DNA of 47,524 bases. It comes from Pedosphaera sp. (GTDB lineage: Bacteria; Verrucomicrobiota; Verrucomicrobiia; Limisphaerales; AAA164-E04). Both the position numbers and the translations under genes were made by a program. Below are positions 18,144 through 27,008 of this stretch, in pieces; the first letter of the stretch is position 1, and each line of letters opens with the position of its first letter. Where the stretch lies: contig NZFL01000013.1 of NCBI GenBank assembly GCA_002690655.1, positions 152,068-199,591 of the forward strand. Reading direction: 5' to 3'. The notes under the pieces were generated by a model. That model ran no database searches, was not told the DNA's origin, and saw nothing but the letters and a program-made list of their open reading frames with translations.

Positions 18144-19085
18144 TTAGTGGCGAGGCAAAGAAAGTATTGTTTTTTCAAGTCCTTTTTCCAGGGGCGTGAA
18201 AGTACGATTCATCAAGCCAATCATATTGGTAACATCGGGTTGCCTTCTTTGCATATCCCCATCAGGAAGGGCAGGCAGGTATTTGATTTTAGAGTTGGAA
18301 TTGGTTTGCTTGATAATTGTTTGAGCCAATTCTACTACATTTATCTGCACATCGTTCCCGATGTTCACAACATCATTGATAAATTGATTGCCTTCATATG
18401 CTGAAAAAGTCGCCAGGATGTGATCTTCAATAAAACAAAAGGTTCTAGTCTGGTTGCCATCACCGTATATGGTCACGTCCTCTCCTGCTAAAGCCTTGCT
18501 TATGAATTTTGAAATAACGAAATCCGGGCTTTGCCTTGGGCCATACGTGTTGAAGAGGCGGAAGATTGTATAGTTTAACCCATATTCCGATTGATAAGTC
18601 CTGAGCATGACTTCACCCAGATTTTTGACAACTGCGTAAGGCAGCCGAGAATTCAAGGGTGTCGTTTTTTCATTTTGCGGCATTTCAACGGGCTCACCAT
18701 ATACTTCTGATGAGGAAGAATAAAAAATACGTTTAACGCCCGTGTTTTTACTCAAATCCAAAATATTTTTTAGACCTTCAATGTCTTTCAAAACAGCAGA
18801 AGGGTTATCAAGAGTGCGTTGAACGCCTACAACGGCAGCATAATGAAAAACATAATCAAACCGGAACGCCAGCATGACAGCTGAAATTTCCCTGTAATTA
18901 TTAATGTCACATTTAATAAATGTCCATCGGTCGTTGTGAACTTGAGGTAGGTTGTTCGTGCTTCCTGTTGATAAGTCATCGACAATGATGACATTTACAT
19001 CATTTTTGCTAATGAATTTATCAACGAGCCAGCTTCCAACAAAACCTGCTCCACCAGTAATAAGGATGGTTTGTTTTTCGCTCAT
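18144..19085 (-). CDS. NAD-dependent NDP-sugar epimerase/dehydratase (extended SDR)
   Basis: This is a 313-residue extended short-chain dehydrogenase. The Rossmann start TILITGGAGFVGSWLVDKF and acidic VIIVDDLSTGS show NAD binding. The catalytic set is SSSSEVYGEP followed by Tyr-xxx-Lys in LPYAVVKNLGE. RLFNTYGPRQSPDFVISKFI and TRTFCFIEDHI resemble UDP-glucuronate decarboxylases and UDP-glucose 4-epimerases, so it supplies another activated sugar, but the exact reaction cannot be fixed. The chosen ATG at 19083-19085 overlaps the rfbD stop as ATGA; an upstream start at 19127 would add a 14-residue tail inside rfbD and is unlikely. Confidence 0.88.
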   Translation of the reverse strand: MSEKQTILITGGAGFVGSWLVDKFISKNDVNVIIVDDLSTGSTNNLPQVHNDRWTFIKCDINNYREISAVMLAFRFDYVFHYAAVVGVQRTLDNPSAVLKDIEGLKNILDLSKNTGVKRIFYSSSSEVYGEPVEMPQNEKTTPLNSRLPYAVVKNLGEVMLRTYQSEYGLNYTIFRLFNTYGPRQSPDFVISKFISKALAGEDVTIYGDGNQTRTFCFIEDHILATFSAYEGNQFINDVVNIGNDVQINVVELAQTIIKQTNSNSKIKYLPALPDGDMQRRQPDVTNMIGLMNRTFTPLEKGLEKTILSLPRH

Positions 19086-19930
19086 TGAATATTCTTTTGA
19101 ATGGATTCTTTGACGGCCAGCTTCCATTCAGGGATGGGTTTTCTGCAAATAGCCTGAATTTTTTTATTGCACATGACTGAAAAGCCTGGACGTCTGGCTT
19201 GAGTTTTAAATGAACTCATGAGAGCAGGTTTGATTATGGTATTGGCCCAATTGTTTTGTTCTGCAAAATAACGGGCCCACTCATAGCGACTGCATCCTCC
19301 ACCATTGTTGATATGAAAAATTCCCTCAAGATTCTTTTCAACGGCTGATAAAATGACATTTGGAACATGCCCTGCAAAAGTTGGAGCCGAAACTTCGTCA
19401 GAGGCTATTTTCAAGACATTGTGCTCATCGCGCCATTTCTGCAGTTTGGAAGTGAACCCGGAGTCTTTTCCTCCAAAAAGCCAACTTAATCTTCCAATTA
19501 AATACCTGCAGCCTGATGCTTGTATGATTTTTTCACCTTCGAGCTTGCTGGCACCATAGAAATTGATCGGGTTGGGTTTGTCCGTTTCCTGATAGGGTTT
19601 TTGCGACATACCATCAAAAATATAATCTGTGCTGAAATGCACTAAAAGTATACCATGTTTTCTGCATTGTTCTGATAAGTGTTTCAAGGCACAAGCATTG
19701 ATGTCGATACATGACCTCTGATCTGTTTCGGCTTTCTCTACATCGGTGTATGCCGCGCAATTGATCAGGATATCGTATTTGCCGGCTGCCAAAATTTTTT
19801 CTGAATCCTTCTCTGAAAGGATATTCCAATCTTCTCGTGAATATCCATCAAAAAACTCACCGGCATCTTTCAGTTGCGAGCTGAAGAATGAACCCAATTG
19901 GCCGCTAACTCCTGAGATTGCGATTTTCAT
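19082..19930 (-). CDS. rfbD: dTDP-4-dehydrorhamnose reductase
   Basis: This 282-residue enzyme performs the last step of dTDP-L-rhamnose synthesis, the NAD(P)H-dependent reduction of dTDP-4-keto-L-rhamnose. Motifs are the N-terminal GVSGQLGSFFSSQL nucleotide site, DILINCAAYTDVEKAETD (about 52-69), LVHFSTDYIFDG (about 96-107) and the catalytic Tyr-Lys in NFYGASKLEGEK (about 124-135). A C-terminal IFHINNGGGCSRYEWARYFA stretch is typical of RfbD. It is third after rfbB in a same-strand block and is coupled to the next gene through an ATGA overlap. Confidence 0.95.
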   Translation of the reverse strand: MKIAISGVSGQLGSFFSSQLKDAGEFFDGYSREDWNILSEKDSEKILAAGKYDILINCAAYTDVEKAETDQRSCIDINACALKHLSEQCRKHGILLVHFSTDYIFDGMSQKPYQETDKPNPINFYGASKLEGEKIIQASGCRYLIGRLSWLFGGKDSGFTSKLQKWRDEHNVLKIASDEVSAPTFAGHVPNVILSAVEKNLEGIFHINNGGGCSRYEWARYFAEQNNWANTIIKPALMSSFKTQARRPGFSVMCNKKIQAICRKPIPEWKLAVKESIQKNIQ

Positions 19931-19959
19931 TTTTTGAAAAGCCTGAGACCTTCTGAGTA

Positions 19960-20517
19960 TTAAGATGGAGAGCAGGATTCCACCAAAGCTTTAAATGAAG
20001 GTAACTGCGCGTCTTTATTTGATAGGCAGGGATCCTCTGTTTTCCAATCAATTTCAAGATCAGGATCATTCCAAATAATACCGCCTTCAGCTTCTGGATT
20101 GTAATACCGGCTTGTTTTATAATGCACTAATGCTTCATTGGAAAGTACGGCAAAACCATGCGCAAATCCCTCAGGTAGATAAAGCATTTCTCCATCCGCT
20201 TCGCCTAATTCAATAGAAAAGTGATTACCAAACGTCTTGGAAGTTGATCTGATATCAATAACCACGTCCAGAATTTTGCCTGTCACAGCACGAACGAGTT
20301 TAGCTTGAGCATATGGAGGTTTCTGAAAGTGTAATCCACGTATAGCTCCTTTTTGAGAATAAGACTGGTTGTCCTGAACAAACGGTTCACTGATCCCCTG
20401 ACCAGCAAAAACTTCTGATTGATAGCATTCCTCAAAGTAACCACGTTTGTCACTATACCTCTTGGGCTTAATGATCCACAAACCATCGAGCGGGGCGCGT
20501 TTGAATTCAAAAGGCAT
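19960..20517 (-). CDS. rfbC: dTDP-4-dehydrorhamnose 3,5-epimerase
   Basis: This 185-residue cupin-fold enzyme is of normal length for the family. It converts dTDP-4-keto-6-deoxyglucose to the L-rhamno form. Signatures are RYSDKRGYFEECYQSEVF (about 19-36), the conserved QDNQSYSQKGAIRGLHFQ (about 48-65) with the catalytic His, and LYLPEGFAHGFAVLS (about 112-126). It lies 26 bases after rfbA and 29 before rfbD in the rhamnose cassette. Confidence 0.96.
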   Translation of the reverse strand: MPFEFKRAPLDGLWIIKPKRYSDKRGYFEECYQSEVFAGQGISEPFVQDNQSYSQKGAIRGLHFQKPPYAQAKLVRAVTGKILDVVIDIRSTSKTFGNHFSIELGEADGEMLYLPEGFAHGFAVLSNEALVHYKTSRYYNPEAEGGIIWNDPDLEIDWKTEDPCLSNKDAQLPSFKALVESCSPS

Positions 20518-20543
20518 CGGGCAGGAAAATTGCTTTTGTCCGA

Positions 20544-21437
20544 CTATAAATCGGATTTGTGCTGGGCTAAATTCTGGAGATAAGATCCATAGTCATTATT
20601 GCTGTAACGACTTCCAAGCTTTGATAATGCCTTATCGCTGATCCATCCTTTTCTCCAGGCAACTTCTTCGGGACTTCCAACTTTCAGGCCCTGTCGTTTT
20701 TCAATAGTCGCCACAAATTGCCCTGCTTCCAGAAGGGAATGATGGGTACCGGTATCGAGCCATGCCGTGCCGCGCCCTAGTGGAATCACGTTCAGGGAAT
20801 CATCATTCAGGTATGAGTTGTTCAAATCTGTTATTTCCAGCTCACCGCGTGCAGAGGGCTGGAGGTTTTTTGCTCTCTCAACAACCGTCGAATCATAAAA
20901 ATAAAGTCCAGTAACTGCATAGGGGGAACACGGTGATTTGGGTTTCTCCACGAGCTTTTCAGCATTCATGTTGGAATCGAATTCAACGACTCCATATCGT
21001 TCTGGGTCTGTGACTCGATAGGCAAATACAGATGCCCCTTTCGTATGAGCCGAGGCTCCTGTAAGCAGTTTTGTCATTTGATGACCGTAAAAGATATTAT
21101 CCCCCAAAACCAGAGAGCAGGAAGCATCTTCGAGAAAAGATTCCCCGATAATAAAGGCTTGAGCAATTCCCTCAGGTGAAGGTTGTTCCTCATAAGCGAA
21201 GCGTAATCCCCATTGACTACCATTACCCAGAAGTTCCTTGAAATGAGGTAAATCCCGGGGAGTGGAGATAATCAGTATCTCTTGTATGTCTGCCAGCATC
21301 AGTGTGCTCAGCGGATAATAGATCATGGGCTTATCGTAGATCGGCAAAAGCTGCTTGGACACAGAAAGCGTCGCAGGGTGTAAACGAGTGCCAGCACCTC
21401 CGGCAAGAATGATTCCTTTTCGTTTTTTTGGGCTCAT
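20544..21437 (-). CDS. rfbA: Glucose-1-phosphate thymidylyltransferase
   Basis: This 297-residue nucleotidyltransferase makes dTDP-glucose from glucose-1-phosphate and dTTP, the first step of rhamnose synthesis. The N-terminal signature [20 protein letters not shown] (about 8-27) followed by [20 protein letters not shown] is diagnostic of Rml[14 protein letters not shown] (about 107-119) holds the metal-binding aspartate, and [20 protein letters not shown] contains the conserved substrate-binding EKP. Length matches the family. It lies 21 bases after rfbB. Confidence 0.97.
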   Translation of the reverse strand: MSPKKRKGIILAGGAGTRLHPATLSVSKQLLPIYDKPMIYYPLSTLMLADIQEILIISTPRDLPHFKELLGNGSQWGLRFAYEEQPSPEGIAQAFIIGESFLEDASCSLVLGDNIFYGHQMTKLLTGASAHTKGASVFAYRVTDPERYGVVEFDSNMNAEKLVEKPKSPCSPYAVTGLYFYDSTVVERAKNLQPSARGELEITDLNNSYLNDDSLNVIPLGRGTAWLDTGTHHSLLEAGQFVATIEKRQGLKVGSPEEVAWRKGWISDKALSKLGSRYSNNDYGSYLQNLAQHKSDL

Positions 21438-21458
21438 GAATTTGATCTGGTAAAGTCT

Positions 21459-22499
21459 TTAAAGACCAAGTCGTTGCAATTCGTAACCTCTGCTCAATAC
21501 TGATTCGCACCAGTCTGTGTTTTTCAGATACCAATCGATGGTGGCCTCAAGTCCGCTCCTGATATTATATTGCGGTGACCAGCCTAGATCTTTTTTGATC
21601 TTGGAAGCGTCGATAGCATACCGGAAATCGTGCCCCGGCCTGTCCGGCACAAATTGAATTTGCTCGGCGTAGCTTCCTCCTCCATTTTTCGGGTATTTAT
21701 GGTCGAGGGCGGTGCAAATACCATTAACCAGATCAATATTTTGAAGCTCTTGATCTCCTCCGATGTTGTATGTTTCACCTGAAAGCCCCTTTGCTGCAGC
21801 TCTAAAAAGTGCCTCAGCATGATCAGTGACATAGAGCCAGTCCCTTACATTATCTCCTTTTCCGTAAACAGGGATGGATTCCCCTCGCGTGGCCTTGATT
21901 ATAACCAGCGGTATCAGCTTCTCCGGGAACTGATAGGGGCCGTAGTTGTTTGAGCAGTTCGTGATGACACAATCCAGGTCGTAAGTTTTATGGTAAGATC
22001 TCACCAGCATGTCAGAAGCCGCTTTGCTTGCTGCATAAGGAGAATTGGGTGCATATGGCGTTGATTCCGTAAATTTCCCTTCATTTCCCAAACTGCCAAA
22101 TACTTCGTCTGTGGAGATATGCAGGAATTTGATTTTGCTACAGATTTCTTTTTCGTAACTCCTGCATGCTTCCAAAAGTTCAAAAGTCCCCACGATGTTG
22201 GTCTGAACAAAAGCATCAGGTCCCTCGATGGATCGATCCACATGCGATTCTGCTGCTAGGTTCATGACATGCGTGATATTCTTCTCTCTCAATAATTTGG
22301 ACACCATTAAACGGTCTTGAATTTGACCCTTTTTGAACTGATAACGGTTGCTGGTTTCCAAATGTTTCAGGGTCACTGAATTCCCCGCATAGGTAAGGGC
22401 ATCAAGATTAACTACTTTTTCGACTTCAGGTTGTATTAGAAGATGCCCGATCAGATTTGATCCTATAAAACCCGCTCCGCCAGTTACCAGTATTCTCAT
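21459..22499 (-). CDS. rfbB: dTDP-glucose 4,6-dehydratase
   Basis: This 346-residue extended SDR has the family N-terminus MRILVTGGAGFIGSNLIGHL. Further motifs are VMNLAAESHVDRSIEGPDAF (about 79-98), the active-site ISTDEVFGSLG (with the Thr-Asp-Glu triad, about 128-138), the Tyr-xxx-Lys in SPYAASKAASDML and NCSNNYGPYQFPEKLIPL. It dehydrates dTDP-glucose to the 4-keto-6-deoxy sugar. As the first gene of the minus-strand run it probably marks the 5' end of the whole locus transcript; no Shine-Dalgarno sequence is visible before its ATG. Confidence 0.97.
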   Translation of the reverse strand: MRILVTGGAGFIGSNLIGHLLIQPEVEKVVNLDALTYAGNSVTLKHLETSNRYQFKKGQIQDRLMVSKLLREKNITHVMNLAAESHVDRSIEGPDAFVQTNIVGTFELLEACRSYEKEICSKIKFLHISTDEVFGSLGNEGKFTESTPYAPNSPYAASKAASDMLVRSYHKTYDLDCVITNCSNNYGPYQFPEKLIPLVIIKATRGESIPVYGKGDNVRDWLYVTDHAEALFRAAAKGLSGETYNIGGDQELQNIDLVNGICTALDHKYPKNGGGSYAEQIQFVPDRPGHDFRYAIDASKIKKDLGWSPQYNIRSGLEATIDWYLKNTDWCESVLSRGYELQRLGL

Positions 22500-22748
22500 G
22501 GATATAATTTTGAAGTATCAGACATGGCTTCGCCACGGTCGGTTCGCACAAGAATCGACGTTTTTGAGCTATTCCATGCCTGGTTCTGAACGAAACAGTT
22601 AAAATGTTAAAGGAAATAAATCCTCTCTCATGTTGTGTGAGTATATAAAACAAGTTAAATAAATTGCGAATGCTTTTTTTGCATTGATTATATAGTGTCG
22701 AGGAACAGCATTATGGTCTGATTGTAGGATTCATGCTTAATAAGAGGG
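22500..22748 (-). promoter_or_regulatory. Candidate promoter region of the polysaccharide operon
   Basis: This 249-base AT-rich gap separates the M28 peptidase stop from rfbB, both on the minus strand. A perfect minus-strand TATAAT lies at about 22690-22695 and another AT-rich TATATA at about 22645-22650, but neither has a clear TTGACA-type partner at 16-18 bases. No intrinsic terminator for the peptidase gene is obvious: the five-base stem around the seven-T run near 22675 is too weak. The position argues for a promoter, but the exact site is not established. Confidence 0.35.
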
Positions 22749-25700
22749 CTACGGTCTAGCTATCGGAACAATGTTTTTTTGAATTGATACGTCGGACCGT
22801 AGAATGGTTATTTCGGTGGTTTTACCGATCGTTGCAGCGTCCAATGCATAAGTGTAGTCGTAAATATTTTTAATAGGTTTACCTGCCAGTGAGGTAATGA
22901 CATCACCCGCCTTGAGCCCGGCTTTATCAGCTGGCCCTCCAGCTCTGACTCCGGTCAACTTCACACCTTCGGTTTCTGATGTGTAATCCGGAATTGTCCC
23001 CAAATACACCCTCAGTGTATCCCTTTGCCCTCCATTTTGGATCGGAGCTACTTCTGTGTAAGTTAATTCTGGTGATTCATTGTCTATCAGGCTTTTGACC
23101 GCTTTGGCGGCAAATTGACTTATTCTAAGTAACCCTCTCCAATTCAGAGTATCTGGATCATCTGCAGGGCGGTGATATTCCTCGTGACTACCGGTGAAAA
23201 ATGATAACACGGGGATTCCCTGAGGATAAAAAGCTGTCGTGTCGGTCGGAAGGTAAGGATCGTCCTGCAATATCAATTGAAAACCACTGATGATATTCCA
23301 TTTTTCAATGAATGACTTCCATTCACTGGAGCTGCCTGTTCCCTGGAGAGTGAGGCGATTTTCCCTTAAGCGGCCCACCATATCGAAATTCAAATAAGCC
23401 TTTATGCGCTCCAAAGGCATTGGAGGTTGATCTGCGAAATGGGTGGATCCAATCAAGCCTAATTCCTCTCCTGACCAAAAGCTGAATATCACACCTTTTT
23501 TTATTGAATTGGGTGCTTTGATCAATTGCTGGCGGATCGCGCCTGCCATTTCCAGCACAGCAGCGACTCCAGATGCGTTATCATCAGCCCCATTGTGAAT
23601 CATTTTTTCCTCTCCTTTGGCGTTAAATCCACCCACTTCTCCAAACCCAAGGTGATCGTAATGAGCCCCCAACATAATGTATTCAGGTGCTGCAGAATCA
23701 GGTCTAGGCGGGTGTAAAACCCCAAGCACATTATTGTCTTGCTTCCTGAGCCTGTTCAATTGAATGGATAACTGAACCTTGCTTTCAGGTATTTCCAATG
23801 CCCGTACAGCGTGGGGGTTTTCCTGATCAAGGCCGGTTTGTAATTTTTTTAAATTTTGTCCGCTTGAGCTAAGCCAGGCATCAGCGGTATCGCTGTTGAT
23901 GCTTGCGGCCAGTATTCCTGAATCACCAAGGCTCTGGTCGGATCGCATCGGGATTAGTTTGCCCGGGTTGGGTGAGTTTGGACCACTCACAATCAAAATG
24001 CCTTTGGCCCCTGCTTCTCTGGCAATCATGGCTTTGTATCGCAGAGAAGCATAACGGTTCAACACGGCGCGACGCGCGCTGCTGACTCCCTCGGGAACAT
24101 ACCTCAGCACGAGAGCTACTTTATTTGACACATTCAAGCCAGCGTAGGAGTTGTAACTTTCTGCGCCTTCTCCCGGCACTTTAAGGCCATAACCGGCAAA
24201 AACCAGTTCACCACTGAAATCACCATTCGAGGAAAATGCCAGTGGGCGAAAATCAACACCCAATACGAGATCACTGCGTGTCTTTTGCGCGTTTTCTTCT
24301 GATGTGTTTTTCCATAAAAGAGAAGTGTTATCGGTCTTGACCTCAACCCCCGAGCTGAAATCAAATGGCTGGTAATAACCATTCAGTGAAGTCATTGGCT
24401 GGATTCCGATTTGTTTGAGTGATTTCGCAATATATTTAGCTGCCAGACGAGAGCCTTTTTCCCCGGTCATGCGTCCTTCAAGTGTATCCGATGCCAAAAA
24501 GTAAACATGCTTTTTCAGATCTTCCTCGGTAATCAACGGAGAAAGGTCAGGTTCCTTTATCTCTGCCCTGGTGTTTCTTTGGGGGGCGATGCCCGGTATC
24601 GCCTCAATTTCAATAGGAGGGGTATCGGGAAATCTTCCTCCGTTGACTTGTTTCGCAGACTTTTGCCTCGCCTTCTGGCGAATAGGGGATTTCCTGAGTG
24701 CAAGCCTTGCTGCCTCGTGATTCCAATCCGAAATGAAAAGATGCCCCTTGTCCTTGGACCCTGGTTGGGATGCATATCTGTTTGAAGTCCACACTAAATT
24801 TGTGCCATCCGGCGAAAACACTGGCAATCCATCAAAACCATCAGTAAATGATACTTGAATTGGTTCGCGATAGCCAAGTCGATCCACAATGAAGAGTTCG
24901 AAATTTGAAAAACCCTCTCGATTGGATGTGAAGATGATGTATTCATTGGAAGGGTGATAAAACGGCGCCCATGCCATTCCAAAGTCTTGTGTGATTTGCC
25001 TGACATCACTTCCTTCAAGATTCATCGTCATGATGTCCGCATTGATTCCCTCTTGATCGAACCTTCTCCAAACAATACGTTTACCATCAGGGGAAAAGAA
25101 CGGGCCTCCATCATATCCATCGTGCTTGGTCAAACGTTTTATCCGGGTGCCATCTGATCGCATTAAATAGATTTCTCCAAAGTAGGAAGGATCAATCTCA
25201 TACCGCTTCCGCAGCTCTGGCGATAATTGTTCGATGGGAAAAGCATGCCTGACCGAACAAAATGCGATCCAGTCTCCATTTGGGGAATACGATCCTTCGG
25301 CATCGTAACCTTTGCTGTTCGTTAGTTGGACGGGGGAGGAGGCCCTGTTCAGTGTCGAGGAGAAGATGTCCATTGTTGCATCGTAATCCCACGCATAACG
25401 CCGTTCCTTGCCCGATTGGCGCATCTCAAGCTCTGCCTGTTGCTTTTGAAGGGCTTGGGGATCGTGATGCGTGGAGGCAAACAGAATTTGACTGCCGTTC
25501 GGATGAAAATAGGAGCAGGTTGTTTTCCCAATCCCTGGAGAAACTCGTGTCATCTCTCCATTTGTCAAGTCGAGGGAATAGATTTGAAAAAATGGGTTGG
25601 AATCGTCTCGCTCCGCCTGAAAAACCAATTTGGAGCCATCCTTGGAAAAATAACCTTCTCCGCTTCGTCTTCCGGCCAGAATGAGTTGTCGGGGGTTTTC

Positions 25701-25820
25701 AATGAATTGACGCTCTTTCCCATCAGGGCTTGCCCCTTTAATTGAGCAGAGGGCACATATCGATACGACCAAGCTCAAAAGAGATGGCCACGCTCCGTGG
25801 TTTCTAGATCCAGTCGTCAT
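22749..25820 (-). CDS. Secreted multidomain M28 peptidase with N-terminal PD40 propeller, PA and C-terminal PDZ domains
   Basis: This 1023-residue exported protein has a signal peptide (SLLSLVVSICALCSIKG, about 14-30). Residues of about 40-370 form TolB/WD40-like PD40 repeats (GEGYFSKDGSKLVFQAERDD, GGPFFSPDGKRIVWRRFDQE, LPVFSPDGTNLVWTSNRY). A linker leads to a PA-type insert (about 540-690). The M28 zinc aminopeptidase core has HYDHLGFG (about 722-729), GADDNASGVAAVLEMA (Asp bridging two metals), FWSGEELGLIGS (Glu general base), NFDMVGRL and the late HEEYHRPADD histidine, so all expected ligands are present. A PDZ domain with GLKAGDVITSLAGKPI closes the chain (about 935-1010). It probably degrades peptides in the periplasm or outside the cell. 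It is divergent from trpD, and no partner gene is obvious. Confidence 0.93.
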   Translation of the reverse strand: MTTGSRNHGAWPSLLSLVVSICALCSIKGASPDGKERQFIENPRQLILAGRRSGEGYFSKDGSKLVFQAERDDSNPFFQIYSLDLTNGEMTRVSPGIGKTTCSYFHPNGSQILFASTHHDPQALQKQQAELEMRQSGKERRYAWDYDATMDIFSSTLNRASSPVQLTNSKGYDAEGSYSPNGDWIAFCSVRHAFPIEQLSPELRKRYEIDPSYFGEIYLMRSDGTRIKRLTKHDGYDGGPFFSPDGKRIVWRRFDQEGINADIMTMNLEGSDVRQITQDFGMAWAPFYHPSNEYIIFTSNREGFSNFELFIVDRLGYREPIQVSFTDGFDGLPVFSPDGTNLVWTSNRYASQPGSKDKGHLFISDWNHEAARLALRKSPIRQKARQKSAKQVNGGRFPDTPPIEIEAIPGIAPQRNTRAEIKEPDLSPLITEEDLKKHVYFLASDTLEGRMTGEKGSRLAAKYIAKSLKQIGIQPMTSLNGYYQPFDFSSGVEVKTDNTSLLWKNTSEENAQKTRSDLVLGVDFRPLAFSSNGDFSGELVFAGYGLKVPGEGAESYNSYAGLNVSNKVALVLRYVPEGVSSARRAVLNRYASLRYKAMIAREAGAKGILIVSGPNSPNPGKLIPMRSDQSLGDSGILAASINSDTADAWLSSSGQNLKKLQTGLDQENPHAVRALEIPESKVQLSIQLNRLRKQDNNVLGVLHPPRPDSAAPEYIMLGAHYDHLGFGEVGGFNAKGEEKMIHNGADDNASGVAAVLEMAGAIRQQLIKAPNSIKKGVIFSFWSGEELGLIGSTHFADQPPMPLERIKAYLNFDMVGRLRENRLTLQGTGSSSEWKSFIEKWNIISGFQLILQDDPYLPTDTTAFYPQGIPVLSFFTGSHEEYHRPADDPDTLNWRGLLRISQFAAKAVKSLIDNESPELTYTEVAPIQNGGQRDTLRVYLGTIPDYTSETEGVKLTGVRAGGPADKAGLKAGDVITSLAGKPIKNIYDYTYALDAATIGKTTEITILRSDVSIQKNIVPIARP

Positions 25821-25936
25821 GACTTGTCATTATAATGTTTACGTCGATGATCTGCAATGTCTGGTCCTTGAGCCATTAACACCACCATAGACGATTTCCT
25901 TCTTTGATCCTGACCTTCAATCATTATAGTTTCCTT

Positions 25937-26977
25937 ATGTTGAGCGACCTCGTAAAGTCATTAGAACAGGGAAAAGACCTGGATCCACATGAGATAAAAC
26001 TTGCGATTGACGCATTGGTTTCTGATGAGGAGTCAGTTGAAGTGAAGGCTTCCTTTCTGGCGTCTCTTGCCCGCAAGGGAGAAACGGTCGAAGAAATTGC
26101 TGGATTTGCTTCTTTGCTGCGAGATAAAGCTGTTTCACCCCAATTGGATCCAGCCGTGCGAGAATCTCCCATTTTGGATGTCTGTGGCACGGGAGGAGAT
26201 CATCAGAATACCTTCAATATTTCAACGACCGTTGCGCTTGTGGCATCAGCTGCGGGAGTCTATGTCGCCAAACATGGGAATCGCGCGGTTACTTCAAAAT
26301 CCGGAAGTGCGGATGTGCTCGAATCGTTGGGCATACCGGTTGATTTACCTCCAGATGAAGCCGTCGATTCACTGAAGGAACATGGTTTTGTCTTCCTGTT
26401 TGCTCCCCATTATCATCCAGCATTCAAGCATATCGTACCCGCACGCAAACTTTGTGCTGCGGAAGGGCAACGAACCATTTTCAATTTTCTAGGCCCTTTA
26501 TTGAATCCATTAAAGCCTAGCGCTCAGATGATTGGGGTTCCCAAACCTGAAATTTGCGGGAAATTAGGCAAAGTGCTTCAGTCGATCGGCATTGCAAGGG
26601 GAATGGTTGTTTCCGGGGAAGTGGGCGGAGGGGGATTTCTGGATGAGTTTTCGACAGTGGGCTTAAACCATGTCGCTGAATTTTACCAGGACCGAGGTTT
26701 TCATGAATCCACGACATCGCCTGAATCGTTCCCCATTGAAAAGGCCTCCATTCAAGATTTGGCAGGAGGAGACGCGATTGAAAATGCCGACATCATTCGT
26801 AAGCTGCTTCAAGGCAACCTGAAAGGTCCCAAGCTTGATGCAGTGTTACTTAACACTGCTGCTGCACTCTTTGTCGCAGGTCGTGCCAATTCAATGGTGA
26901 GTGGATGGGATCTTGCTACTGATTTACTGGAATCCGGTCAGGCCTGGGACAAACTTCAAAACCTTTGCAGGTCCTAG
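25937..26977 (+). CDS. trpD: Anthranilate phosphoribosyltransferase
   Basis: This 346-residue enzyme, normal in length, joins anthranilate and PRPP in tryptophan synthesis. Diagnostic segments are LDVCGTGGDHQNTFNIST (PRPP-binding glycine loop, about 79-96), VAKHGNRAVTSKSGSADVLE (about 110-129), LFAPHYHPAFKHIVPARK (about 154-171) and NFLGPLLNPLKPSAQMIGV. The ATG at 25937 gives the usual MLSDLVKSLEQG start; a TTG 33 bases upstream is possible but adds a non-family tail. No Shine-Dalgarno sequence is seen. It is divergent from the M28 peptidase over about 116 bases, where both promoters must lie. No other trp gene is nearby. Confidence 0.96.
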   Translation: MLSDLVKSLEQGKDLDPHEIKLAIDALVSDEESVEVKASFLASLARKGETVEEIAGFASLLRDKAVSPQLDPAVRESPILDVCGTGGDHQNTFNISTTVALVASAAGVYVAKHGNRAVTSKSGSADVLESLGIPVDLPPDEAVDSLKEHGFVFLFAPHYHPAFKHIVPARKLCAAEGQRTIFNFLGPLLNPLKPSAQMIGVPKPEICGKLGKVLQSIGIARGMVVSGEVGGGGFLDEFSTVGLNHVAEFYQDRGFHESTTSPESFPIEKASIQDLAGGDAIENADIIRKLLQGNLKGPKLDAVLLNTAAALFVAGRANSMVSGWDLATDLLESGQAWDKLQNLCRS

Positions 26978-27008
26978 CACCCATTCAAGCTAAGGCTTGC
27001 CGTCATAG

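Noticed and set aside
25262-25745. Two long plus-strand frames of about 140 codons inside the M28 peptidase gene
   Set aside because: They lie fully antisense to a strongly supported gene and contain no domain motif.
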